Source: Osmia lignaria lignaria
Taxonomy: Eukaryota > Arthropoda > Insecta > Hymenoptera > Megachilidae
Direction: 5' to 3'
DNA length: 64,000 nt
Assembly (NCBI RefSeq): GCF_051020975.1
Contig: NW_027478160.1
Coordinates: forward strand, 1,820,001-1,884,000
The notes below the pieces were generated by a model, which had not been told where the DNA came from, did not search any database, and saw only the letters and a list, made by a program, of their open reading frames with translations. Below are positions 47,954 to 59,545 of this stretch, piece after piece (the first letter of the stretch is position 1; each line of letters opens with the position of its first letter). The position numbers and the translations under genes are program-made.

Positions 47954-49885
47954 TCAGAAGCGTAGTTTTCGAGATATATCGAGATATTTAAAAGTTCCGA
48001 AGCCGCACCAACATAATACAGATACAGAAACACCGTGGCCCCTTTCTTTGAGATAACTCTGCACTATTGCGAGCTGTAAATGCCACTTCCAGCTTAGCTG
48101 TGCAGAAGAAGAACAACAAGAAGAAGAAATATCTCGAAATATGTCCGTCAGGCCCCTTCCCTTGAGATATATGTGCAAATATCTCGGAAACGAAGCGAGC
48201 TCTGGCAAAATGTTGAGAGACCTTTTTTGTAGAGAATTATATTTCCTACAATTTATGTTCTATGATATTTTTTGATCAGAAGCGTAGTTTTCGAGATATA
48301 TCGAGATATTTAAAAGTTCCGAAGCCGCACCAACATAATAGAGATACAGAAACACCGTGGCCCCTTTCTTTGAGATAACTCTGCACTAGTGAGAGCCGCA
48401 AATGCCACTTCCAGCTTAGCTGTGCAGAAGAAGAACAACAAGAAGAAGAAATATCTCGAAATATGTCCGTCAGGCCCCTTCCCTTGAGATAAATCTGCAA
48501 ATATCTCGGAAACGAAGCGAGCTATGGCAAAATGTTAAGAGACCTTTTTTGTAGAGAATTAAGTTTCCTACTTTTTATGTTCTATGATATTTTTTGATCA
48601 GAAGCGTAGTTTTCGAGATATATCGAGATATTTAAAAGTTCCGAAGCCGCACCAACATAATAGAGATACAGAAACACCGTGGCCCCTTTCTTTGAGATAA
48701 CTCTGCACTAGTGCGAGCCGCAAATGCCACTTCCAGCTTAGCTGTGCAGAAGAAGAACAACAAGAAGAAGAAATATCTCGAAATATGTCCGTCAGGCCCC
48801 TTCCCTTGAGATAAATCTGCAAATATCTCGGAAACGAAGCGAGCTATGGCAAAATGTTAAGAGACCTTTTGTGTAGAGAATTATGTTTCCTACAATTTAT
48901 GTTCTATGATATTTTTTGATCAGAAGCGTAGTTTTCGAGATATATCGAGATATTTAAAAGTTCCGAAGCCGCACCAACATAATAGAGATACAGAAACACC
49001 GTGGCCCCTTTCTTTGAGATAACTCTGCACTATTGCGACCTGCAAATGCCACTTCCAGCTCAGCTGTGCAGAAGAAGAACAACAAGAAGAAGAAATATCT
49101 CGAAATATGTCCGTCAGGCCCCTTCCCTTGAGATAAATCTGCAAATATCTCGGAAACGAAGCGAGCTATGGCAAAATGTTGAGAGACCTTTTTTGTAGAG
49201 AATTAAGTTTCCTACTTTTTATGTTCTATGATGTTTTTTGATCAGATGCGTAGTTCTCGAGATATATCAAGATATTTAAAAGTTCCGAAGCCGCACCAAC
49301 ATAATAGAGATACAGAAACACCGTGGCCCCTTTCTTTGAGATAACTCTGCACTATTGCGAGCTGGAAATGCCACTTCCAGTTTAGCTGTGCAGAAGAAGA
49401 ACAACAAGAAGAAGAAATATCTCGAAATATGTCCGTTAGGCCCCTTCCCTTGAGACAAAACCTGCAAATATCTCGGAAACGAAGCGAGCTATGGCAAAAT
49501 GTTAAGAGACTTTTTTGTAGAGAATTAAGTTTCCTACTTTTTATGTTGTATGATATTTTTTGATCAGAAGCGTAGTTTTCGAGATATATCGAGATATTTA
49601 AAAGTTCCGAAGCCGCACCAACATAATAGAGATACAGAAACACCGTGGCCCCTTTCTTTGAGATAACTCTGCACTATTGCGACCTGCAAATGCCACTTCC
49701 AGCTCAGCTGTGCAGAAGAAGAACAACAAGAAGAAGAAATATCTCGAAATATGTCCGTCAGGCCCCTTCCCTTGAGATAAATCTGCAAATATCTCGGAAA
49801 CGAAGCGAGCTATGGCAAAATGTTAAGAGACCTTTTTTGTAGAGAATTAAGTTTCCTACTTTTTATGTTCTATGATATTTTTTGA
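47954..49885. repeat. degenerate 7-unit copy with fused and altered units
   Basis: 47954 T (private AATACAGATAC), 48276 S, 48598 L with a class-2 front, 48920 V, 49242 N, 49564 V. Compared with 45700-47631 the G unit is missing. 48598 has the class-2 front of a G unit (to base 48625) and the ACTAGTGCGAGCC of the following L unit (from 48711), consistent with one-unit loss by unequal exchange. Confidence 0.78.
49242..49563. repeat. N unit with compensating +1 and -1 changes
   Basis: GAGACAAAACCTGC at 49452-49465 is one base longer than the usual GAGATAAATCTGC, and GAGACTTTTTTG at 49506-49517 has lost one C. Unit length stays 322. I do not find this pattern in any other unit of the window. Confidence 0.85.
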
Positions 49886-52783
49886 TCAGATGCGTAGTTC
49901 TCGAGATATATCAAGATATTTAAAAGTTCCGAAACCGCACCAACATAACAGAGATACAGAAACACCGTGGCCCCTTTCTTTGAGATAACTCTGCACTATT
50001 GCGAGCTGTAAATGCCACTTCCAGCTTAGCTGTGCAGAAGAAGAACAACAAGAAGAAGAAATATCTCGAAATATGTCCGTCAGGCCCCTTCCCTTGAGAT
50101 ATATCTGCAAATATCTCGGAAACGAAGCGAGCTCTGGCAAAATGTTAAGAGACCTTTTTTGTAGAGAATTATATTTCCTACAATTTATGTTCTATGATAT
50201 TTTTTGATCAGAAGCGTAGTTTTCGAGATATATCGAGATATTTAAAAGTTCCGAAGCCGCACCAACATAATAGAGATACAGAAACACCGTGGCCCCTTTC
50301 TTTGAGATAACTCTGCACTAGTGAGAGCCGCAAATGCCACTTCCAGCTTAGCTGTGCAGAAGAAGAACAACAAGAAGAAGAAATATCTCGAAATATGTCC
50401 GTCAGGCCCCTTCCCTTGAGATAAATCTGCAAATATCTCGGAAACGAAGCGAGCTATGGCAAAATGTTAAGAGACCTTTTTTGTAGAGAATTAAGTTTCC
50501 TACTTTTTATGTTCTATGATATTTTTTGATCAGAAGCGTAGTTTTCGAGATATATCGAGATATTTAAAAGTTCCGAAGCCGCACCAACATAATAGAGATA
50601 CAGAAACACCGTGGCCCCTTTCTTTGAGATAACTCTGCACTATTGCGAGCTGCAAATGCCACTTCCAGCTTAGCTGTGCAGAGGAAGAACAACAAGAAGA
50701 AGAAGTATCTCGAAATATGTCCGTCAGGCCCGTTCCTTTGAGCTGAATCTGCAAATATCTCGGAAACGAAGCGAGCTATGGCAAAATGTTAAGAGACCTT
50801 TTTTGTAGAGAATTAAGTTTCCTACTTTTTATGTTCTATGATATTTTTTGATCAGATGCGTAGTTCTCGAGATATATCAAGATATTTAAAAGTTCCGAAG
50901 CCGCACCAACATAATAGAGATACAGAAACACCGTGGCCCCTTTCTTTGAGATAACTCTGCACTATTGCGAGCTGTAAATGCCACTTCCAGCTTAGCTGTG
51001 CAGAAGAAGAACAAGAAGAAGAAGAAATATCTCGAAATATGTCCGTCAGGCCCCTTCCCTTGAGATATATCTGCAAATATCTCGGAAACGAAGCGAGCTA
51101 TGGCAAAATATTGAGAGACCTTTTTTGTAGAGAATTAAGTTTCCTACTTTTTATGTTCGATGATATTTTTTGATCAGATGCGTAGTTCTCGAGATATATC
51201 AAGATATTTAAAAGTTCCGAAGCTGCACCAACATAATAGAGGTACAGAAACACCGTGGCCTCTTTTTTTGAGATAACTCTGCACTATTGCGAGCTGCAAA
51301 TGCCGCTTCGAGCTTAGCTGTGCAGAAGAAGAACAACAAGAAGAAGAAATATCTCTAGATATGTCCGTCAGTCCCCTTCCCTTGAGATGAATCTGCAAAT
51401 ATCTCGGAAACGAAGCGAGCTATGGCAAGATGTTAAGAGACCTTTTTTGTAGAGAATAATGTTTCCTACAATTTACGTTCTATGATATTTTTTGATCAGA
51501 AGCGTAGTTTTCGAGATATATCGAGATATTTAAAAGTTCCGAAGCCGCACCAACATAATAGAGATACAGAAACACCGTGGCCCCTTTCTTTGAGATAACT
51601 CTGCACTATTGCGACCTGCAAATGCCACTTCCAGCTCAGCTGTGCAGAAGAAGAACAACAAGAAGAAGAAATATCTCGAAATATGTCCGTCAGGCCCCTT
51701 CCCTTGAGATAAATCTGCAAATATCTTGGAAACGAAGCGAGCTATGGCAAAATGTTAAGAGACCTTTTTTGTAGAGAATTAAGTTTCCTACTTTTTATGT
51801 TCTATGATATTTTTTGATCAGATGCGTAGTTCTCGAGATATATCAAGATATTTAAAAGTTCCGAAACCGCACCAACATAATAGAGATACAGAAACACCGT
51901 GGCCCCTTTCTTTGAGATAACTCTGCACTATTGCGAGCTGGAAATGCCACTTCCAGTTTAGCTGTGCAGAAGAAGAACAACAAGAAGAAGAAATATCTCG
52001 AAATATGTCCGTCAGGCCCCTTCCCTTGAGATAAATCTGCAAATATCTCGGAAACAAAGCGAGCTATGGCAAAATGTTAAGAGACCTTTTTTGTAGAGAA
52101 TTAAGTTTCCTACTTTTTATGTTCTATGATATTTTTTGATCAGATGCGTAGTTCTCGAGATATATCAATATAATTAAAAGTTCCGAAGCCGCACCAACAT
52201 AATAGAGATACAGAAACACCGTGGCCCCTTTCTTTGAGATAACTCTGCACTATTGCGAGCTGTAAATGCCACTTCCAGCTCAGCTGTGCAGAAGAAGAAC
52301 AACAAGAAGAAGAAATATCTCGAAATATGTCCGTCAGGCCCCTTCCCTTGAGATAAATCTGCAAATATCTCGGAAACGAAGCGAGCTATGGCAAAATGTT
52401 AAGAGACCTTTTTTGTAGAGAATTAAGTTTCCTACTTTTTATGTTCTATGATATTTTTTGATCAGATGCGTAGTTCTCGAGATATATCAAGATATTTAAA
52501 AGTTCCGAAACCGCACCAACATAACAGAGATACAGAAACACCGTGGCCCCTTTCTTTGAGATAACTCTGCACTATTGCGAGCTGGAAATGCCACTTCCAG
52601 TTTAGCTGTGCAGAAGAAGAACAACAAGAAGAAGAAATATCTCGAAATATGTCCGTTAGGCCCCTTCCCTTGCGATAAATCTGCAAATATCTCGGAAACA
52701 AAGCGAGCTATGGCAAAATGTTAAGAGACCTTTTTTGTAGAGAATTAAGTTTCCTACAATTTATGTTCTATGATATTTTTTGA
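49886..52783. repeat. distant copy of 35.8-38.6 kb, offset 14168 bp
   Basis: From 50208 the order is S-G-T-H-V-N-Y-N as in 36040-38615. It shares the private variants of copy 1 of that block: GAACAAGAAG (T), AAAATATTGAG, CCTCTTTTTTTGAG (H), ATATCTTGG (V), the Y tag at 52165, and ATAACAGAG. The unit at 49886 is a fusion: it has GAAACCGCACC and ATAACAGAG (to 49949) like the last N unit, then GCTGTAAATG (from 50009) like the T unit at 35718. Confidence 0.88.
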
Positions 52784-55359
52784 TCAGAAGCGTAGTTTTC
52801 GAGATATATCGAGATATTTAAAAGTTCCGAAGCCGCACCAACATAATAGAGATACAGAAACACCGTGGCCCCTTTCTTTGAGATAACTCTGCACTAGTGC
52901 GAGCCGCAAATGCCACTTCCAGCTTAGCTGTGCAGAAGAAGAAGAACAAGAAGAAGAAATATCTCGAAATATGTCCGTCAGGCCCCTTCCCTTGAGATAA
53001 ATCTGCAAATATCTCGGAAACGAAGCGAGCTATGGCAAAATGTTAAGAGACCTTTTTTGTAGAGAATTATGTTTCCTACAATTTATGTTCTATGATATTT
53101 TTTGATCAGAAGCGTAGTTTTCGAGATATATCGAGATATTTAAAAGTTCCGAAGCCGCACCAACATAATAGAGATACAGAAACACCGTGGCCCCTTTCTT
53201 TGAGATAACTCTGCACTATTGCGAGCTGTAAATGCCACTTCCAGCTTAGCTGTGCAGAAGAAGAACAACAAGAAGAAGAAATATCTCGAAATATGTCCGT
53301 CAGGCCCCTTCCCTTGAGATATATCTGCAAATATCTCGGAAACGAAGCGAGCTCTGGCAAAATGTTAAGAGACCTTTTTTGTAGAGAATTATATTTCCTA
53401 CAATTTATGTTCTATGATATTTTTTGATCAGAAGCGTAGTTTTCGAGATATATCGAGATATTTAAAAGTTCCGAAGCCGCACCAACATAATAGAGATACA
53501 GAAACACCGTGGCCCCTTTCTTTGAGATAACTCTGCACTAGTGAGAGCCGCAAATGCCACTTCCAGCTTAGCTGTGCAGAAGAAGAACAACAAGAAGAAG
53601 AAATATCTCGAAATATGTCCGTCAGGCCCCTTCCCTTGAGATAAATCTGCAAATATCTCGGAAACGAAGCGAGCTATGGCAAAATGTTAAGAGACCTTTT
53701 TTGTAGAGAATTAAGTTTCCTACTTTTTATGTTCTATGATATTTTTTGATCAGAAGCGTAGTTTTCGAGATATATCGAGATATTTAAAAGTTCCGAAGCC
53801 GCACCAACATAATAGAGATACAGAAACACCGTGGCCCCTTTCTTTGAGATAACTCTGCACTATTGCGAGCTGCAAATGCCACTTCCAGCTTAGCTGTGCA
53901 GAGGAAGAACAACAAGAAGAAGAAGTATCTCGAAATATGTCCGTCAGGCCCGTTCCTTTGAGCTGAATCTGCAAATATCTCGGAAACGAAGCGAGCTATG
54001 GCAAAATGTTAAGAGACCTTTTTTGTAGAGAATTAAGTTTCCTACTTTTTATGGTCTATGATATTTTTTGATCAGATGCGTAGTTCTCGAGATATATCAA
54101 GATATTTAAAAGTTCCGAAGCCGCACCAACATAATAGAGATACAGAAACACCGTGGCCCCTTTCTTTGAGATAACTCTGCACTAGTGCGAGCCGCAAATG
54201 CCACTTCCAGCTTAGCTGTGCAGAAGAAGAACAACAAGAAGAAGAAATATCTCGAAATATGTCCGTTAGGCCCCTTCCCTTGAGATAAATCTGCAAATAT
54301 CTCGGAAACGAAGCGAGCTATGGCAAAATGTTAAGAGACCTTTTTTGTAGAGAATTATGTTTCCTACAATTTATGTTCTATGATATTTTTTGATCAGAAG
54401 CGTAGTTTTCGAGATATATCGAGATATTTAAAAGTTCCGAAGCCGCACCAACATAATAGAGATACAGAAACACCGTGGCCCCTTTCTTTGAGATAACTCT
54501 GCACTATTGCGACCTGCAAATGCCACTTCCAGCTCAGCTGTGCAGAAGAAGAACAACAAGAAGAAGAAATATCTCGAAATATGTCCGTCAGGCCCCTTCC
54601 CTTGAGATAAATCTGCAAATATCTCGGAAACGAAGCGAGCTATGGCAAAATGTTAAGAGACCTTTTTTGTAGAGAATTAAGTTTCCTACTTTTTATGTTC
54701 TATGATATTTTTTGATCAGATGCGTAGTTCTCGAGATATATCAAGATATTTAAAAGTTCCGAAGCCGCACCAACATAATAGAGATACAGAAACACCGTGG
54801 CCCCTTTCTTTGAGATAACTCTGCACTATTGCGAGCTGGAAATGCCACTTCCAGTTTAGCTGTGCAGAAGAAGAACAACAAGAAGAAGAAATATCTCGAA
54901 ATATGTCCGTTAGGCCCCTTCCCTTCAGATAAATCTGCAAATATCTCGGAAACGAAGCGAGCTATGGCAAAATGTTAAGAGACCTTTTTTGTAGAGAATT
55001 AAGTTTCCTACTTTTCAGGTTCTATGATATTTTTTGATCAGATGCGTAGTTCTCGAGATATATCAAGATATTTAAAAGTTCCGAAGCCGCACCAACATAA
55101 TAGAGATACAGAAACACCGTGGCCCCTTTCTTTGAGATAACTCTGCACTAGTGCGAGCCGCAAATGCCACTTCCAGCTTAGCTGTGCAGAAGAAGAAGAA
55201 CAAGAAGAAGAAATATCTCGAAATATGTCCGTCAGGCCCCTTCCCTTGAGATAAATCTGCAAATATCTCGGAAACAAAGCGAGCTATGGCAAAATGTTAA
55301 GAGACCTTTTTTGTAGAGAATTATGTTTCCTACAATTTATGTTCTATGATATTTTTTGA
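52784..55359. repeat. 7-unit higher-order repeat, copy 2, plus next L
   Basis: Order: 52784 L, 53106 T, 53428 S, 53750 G (tail ATGGTC), 54072 L, 54394 V, 54716 N (CCCTTCAGATAAATC, tail TTTTCAGGTTC), 55038 L. It matches 45378-47953. Private differences include CCGTTAGG in the L unit at 54072 and AAACAAAGCG in the L unit at 55038. Confidence 0.88.
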
Positions 55360-58300
55360 TCAGAAGCGTAGTTTTCGAGATATATCGAGATATTTAAAAG
55401 TTCCGAAGCCGCACCAACATAATAGAGATACAGAAACACCGTGGCCCCTTTCTTTGAGATAACTCTGCACTATTGCGAGCTGTAAATGCCACCTCCAGCT
55501 TAGCTGTGCAGAAGAAGAACAACAAGAAGAAGAAATATCTCGAAATATGTCCGTCGGGCCCCTTCCCTTGAGATATATCTGCAAATATCTCGGAAACGAA
55601 GCGAGCTCTGGCAAAATGTTAAGAGACCTTTTTTGTAGAGAATTATATTTCCTACAATTTATGTTCTATGATATTTTTTGATCAGAAGCGTAGTTTTCGA
55701 GATATATCGAGATATTTAAAAGTTCCGAAGCCGCACCAACATAATAGAGATACAGAAACACCGTGGCCCCTTTCTTTGAGATAACTCTGCACTAGTGAGA
55801 GCCGCAAATGCCACTTCCAGCTTAGCTGTGCAGAAGAAGAACAACAAGAAGAAGAAATATCTCGAAATATGTCCGTCAGGCCCCTTCCCTTGAGATAAAT
55901 CTGCAAATATCTCGGAAACGAAGCGAGCTATGGCAAAATGTTAAGAGACCTTTTTTGTAGAGAATTAAGTTTCCTACTTTTTATGTTCTATGATATTTTT
56001 TGATCAGAAGCGTAGTTTTCGAGATATATCGAGATATTTAAAAGTTCCGAAGCCGCACCAACATAATAGAGATACAGAAACACCGTGGCCCCTTTCTTTG
56101 AGATAACTCTGCACTATTGCGAGCTGCAAATGCCACTTCCAGCTTAGCTGTGCAGAGGAAGAACAACAAGAAGAAGAAGTATCTCGAAATATGTCCGTCA
56201 GGCCCGTTCCTTTGAGCTGAATCTGCAAATATCTCGGAAACGAAGCGAGCTATGGCAAAATGTTAAGAGACCTTTTTTGTAGAGAATTAAGTTTCCTACT
56301 TTTTATGGTCTATGATATTTTTTGATCAGATGCGTAGTTCTCGAGATATATCAAGATATTTAAAAGTTCCGAAGCCGCACCAACATAATAGAGATACAGA
56401 AACACCGTGGCCCCTTTCTTTGAGATAACTCTGCACTATTGCGACCTGCAAATGCCACTTCCAGCTCAGCTGTGCAGAAGAAGAACAACAAGAAGAAGAA
56501 ATATCTCGAAATATGTCCGTCAGGCCCCTTCCCTTGAGATAAATCTGCAAATATCTCGGAAACGAAGCGAGCTATGGCAAAATGTTAAGAGACCTTTTTT
56601 GTAGAGAATTAAGTTTCCTACTTTTTATGTTCTATGATATTTTTTGATCAGATGCGTAGTTCTCGAGATATATCAAGATATTTAAAAGTTCCGAAGCCGC
56701 ACCAACATAATAGAGATACAGAAACACCGTGGGCCCTTTCTTTGAGATAACGCTGCACTATTGCGAGCTGTAAATGCCACTTCCAGCTTAGCTGTGCAGA
56801 AGAAGAACAACAAGAAGAAGAAATATCTCGAAATATGTCCGTCAGGCCCCTTCCCTTGAGATAAATCTGCAAATATCTCGGAAACGAAGCGAGCTATGGC
56901 AAAATGTTAAGAGACCTTTTTTGTAGAGAATTAAGTTTCCTACTTTTTATGTTCTATGATATTTTTTGATCAGAAGCGTAGTTTTCGAGATATATCGAGA
57001 TATTTAAAAGTTCCGAAGCCGCACCAACATAATAGAGATACAGAAACACCGTGGCCCCTTTCTTTGAGATAACTCTGCACTATTGCGAGCTGCAAATGCC
57101 ACTTCCAGCTTAGCTGTGCAGAGGAAGAACAACAAGAAGAAGAAGTATCTCGAAATATGTCCGTCAGGCCCGTTCCTTTGAGCTGAATCTGCAAATATCT
57201 CGGAAACGAAGCGAGCTATGGCAAAATGTTAAGAGACCTTTTTTGTAGAGAATTAAGTTTCCTACTTTTTATGGTCTATGATATTTTTTGATCAGATGCG
57301 TAGTTCTCGAGATATATCAAGATATTTAAAAGTTCCGAAGCCGCACCAACATAATAGAGATACAGAAACACCGTGGCCCCTTTCTTTGAGATAACTCTGC
57401 ACTATTGCGACCTGCAAATGCCACTTCCAGCTCAGCTGTGCAGAAGAAGAACAACAAGAAGAAGAAATATCTCGAAATATGTCCGTCAGGCCCCTTCCCT
57501 TGAGATAAATCTGCAAATATCTCGGAAACGAAGCGAGCTATGGCAAAATGTTAAGAGACCTTTTGTGTAGAGAATTATGTTTCCTACAATTTATGTTCTA
57601 TGATATTTTTTGATCAGAAGCGTAGTTTTCGAGATATATCGAGATATTTAAAAGTTCCGAAGCCGCACCAACATAATAGAGATACAGAAACACCGTGGCC
57701 CCTTTCTTTGAGATAACTCTGCACTATTGCGACCTGCAAATGCCACTTCCAGCTCAGCTGTGCAGAAGAAGAACAACAAGAAGAAGAAATATCTCGAAAT
57801 ATGTCCGTCAGGCCCCTTCCCTTGAGATAAATCTGCAAATATCTCGGAAACGAAGCGAGCTATGGCAAAATGTTAAGAGACCTTTTTTGTAGAGAATTAA
57901 GTTTCCTACTTTTTATGTTCTATGATATTTTTTGATCAGATGCGTAGTTCTCGAGATATATCAAGATATTTAAAAGTTCCGAAGCCGCACCAACATAATA
58001 GAGATACAGAAACACCGTGGGCCCTTTCTTTGAGATAACGCTGCACTATTGCGAGCTGTAAATGCCACTTCCAGCTTAGCTGTGCAGAAGAAGAACAACA
58101 AGAAGAAGAAATATCTCGAAATATGTCCGTTAGGCCCCTTCCCTTGCGATAAATCTGCAATTATCTCGGAAACGAAGCGAGCTATGGCAAAATCTTAAGA
58201 GACCTTTTTTGTAGAGAATTAAGTTTCCTACTTTTTATGTTCTATGATATTTTTTGATCAGATGCGTAGTTCTCGAGATATATCAAGATATTTAAAAGTT

Positions 58301-58579
58301 CCGAAGCCGCACCAACATAATAGAGATACAGAAACACCGTGGCCCCTTTCTTTGAGATAACTCTGCACTATTGCGAGCTGCAAATGCCACTTCCAGCTTA
58401 GCTGTGCAGAAGAAGAACAACAAGAAGAAGAAATATCTCGAAATATGTCCGTTAGGCCCCTTCCCTTCAGATAAATCTGCAAATATCTCGGAAACGAAGC
58501 GAGCTATGGCAAAATGTTAAGAGACCTTTTTTGTAGAGAATTAAGTTTCCTACTTTTCAGGTTCTATGATATTTTTTGA
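55038..58579. repeat. 11-unit higher-order repeat L-T-S-G-V-W-G-V-V-W-Q
   Basis: The units start at 55038 and step by 322 bp. W is a T-like unit with GTGGGCCCTTTC and AACGCTGCAC. The T unit has CCACCTCCAG. An inner G-V-W trimer (56004-56969) is repeated at 56970 with a second V inserted at 57614. The V unit at 57292 ends CCTTTTGTGTAGAG, a rare variant also ending units 48598 and 61800. Confidence 0.87.
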
Positions 58580-59223
58580 TCAGATGCGTAGTTCTCGAGA
58601 TATATCAAGATATTTAAAAGTTCCGAAGCCGCACCAACATAATAGAGATACAGAAACACCGTGGCCCCTTTCTTTGAGATAACTCTGCACTAGTGCGAGC
58701 CGCAAATGCCACTTCCAGCTTAGCTGTGCAGAAGAAGAAGAACAAGAAGAAGAAATATCTCGAAATATGTCCGTCAGGCCCCTTCCCTTGAGATAAATCT
58801 GCAAATATCTCGGAAACGAAGCGAGCTATGGCAAAATGTTAAGAGACCTTTTTTGTAGAGAATTATGTTTCCTACAATTTATGTTCTATGATATTTTTTG
58901 ATCAGAAGCGTAGTTTTCGAGATATATCGAGATATTTAAAAGTTCCGAAGCCGCACCAACATAATAGAGATACAGAAACACCGTGGCCCCTTTCTTTGAG
59001 ATAACTCTGCACTATTGCGAGCTGTAAATGCCACCTCCAGCTTAGCTGTGCAGAAGAAGAACAACAAGAAGAAGAAATATCTCGAAATATGTCCGTCAGG
59101 CCCCTTCCCTTGAGATATATCTGCAAATATCTCGGAAACGAAGCGAGCTCTGGCAAAATGTTAAGAGACCTTTTTTGTAGAGAATTATATTTCCTACAAT
59201 TTATGTTCTATGATATTTTTTGA

Positions 59224-59545
59224 TCAGAAGCGTAGTTTTCGAGATATATCGAGATATTTAAAAGTTCCGAAGCCGCACCAACATAATAGAGATACAGAAA
59301 CACCGTGGCCCCTTTCTTTGAGATAACTCTGCACTAGTGAGAGCCGCAAATGCCACTTCCAGCTTAGCTGTGCAGAAGAAGAACAACAAGAAGAAGAAAT
59401 ATCTCGAAATATGTCCGTCAGGCCCCTTCCCTTGAGATAAATCTGCAAATATCTCGGAAACGAAGCGAGCTATGGCAAAATGTTAAGAGACCTTTTTTGT
59501 AGAGAATTAAGTTTCCTACTTTTTATGTTCTATGATATTTTTTGA
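59224..59545. repeat. reference class-2 satellite unit (S type)
   Basis: Class 2 differs from class 1 mainly in the first 30 bases: GAAGCG, TTTTCGAG and TATATCGAG. It therefore lacks the CTCGAG hexamer of class 1. Class-2 fronts often follow a tail reading ATGTTTCCTACAATTTATG, and class-1 fronts a tail reading AAGTTTCCTACTTTTTATG, but the association is not strict. This copy is also S type, with CACTAGTGAGAGCCGC. Confidence 0.88.
59240..59456. repeat. CGAGATAT motif: two direct and two inverted copies per unit
   Basis: CGAGATATAT at 59240-59249 is followed immediately by CGAGATATTT at 59250-59259, a 10-bp tandem pair with one mismatch. The reverse complement AAATATCTCG appears at 59397-59406 and again at 59447-59456. 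Each class-2 unit thus holds four copies in two orientations. Class-1 units have CAAGATATTT for the second copy. The function is unknown; the motif could be a protein-binding site or simply an old subrepeat. Confidence 0.7.

Noticed and set aside
36040..52783. Treating the long-range identical blocks purely as assembly artefacts
   Set aside because: Possible in satellites, but adjacent copies differ by private substitutions in an ordered way and junction units are fused at different places, which is hard to create by misassembly. Kept as a caveat rather than the main explanation.
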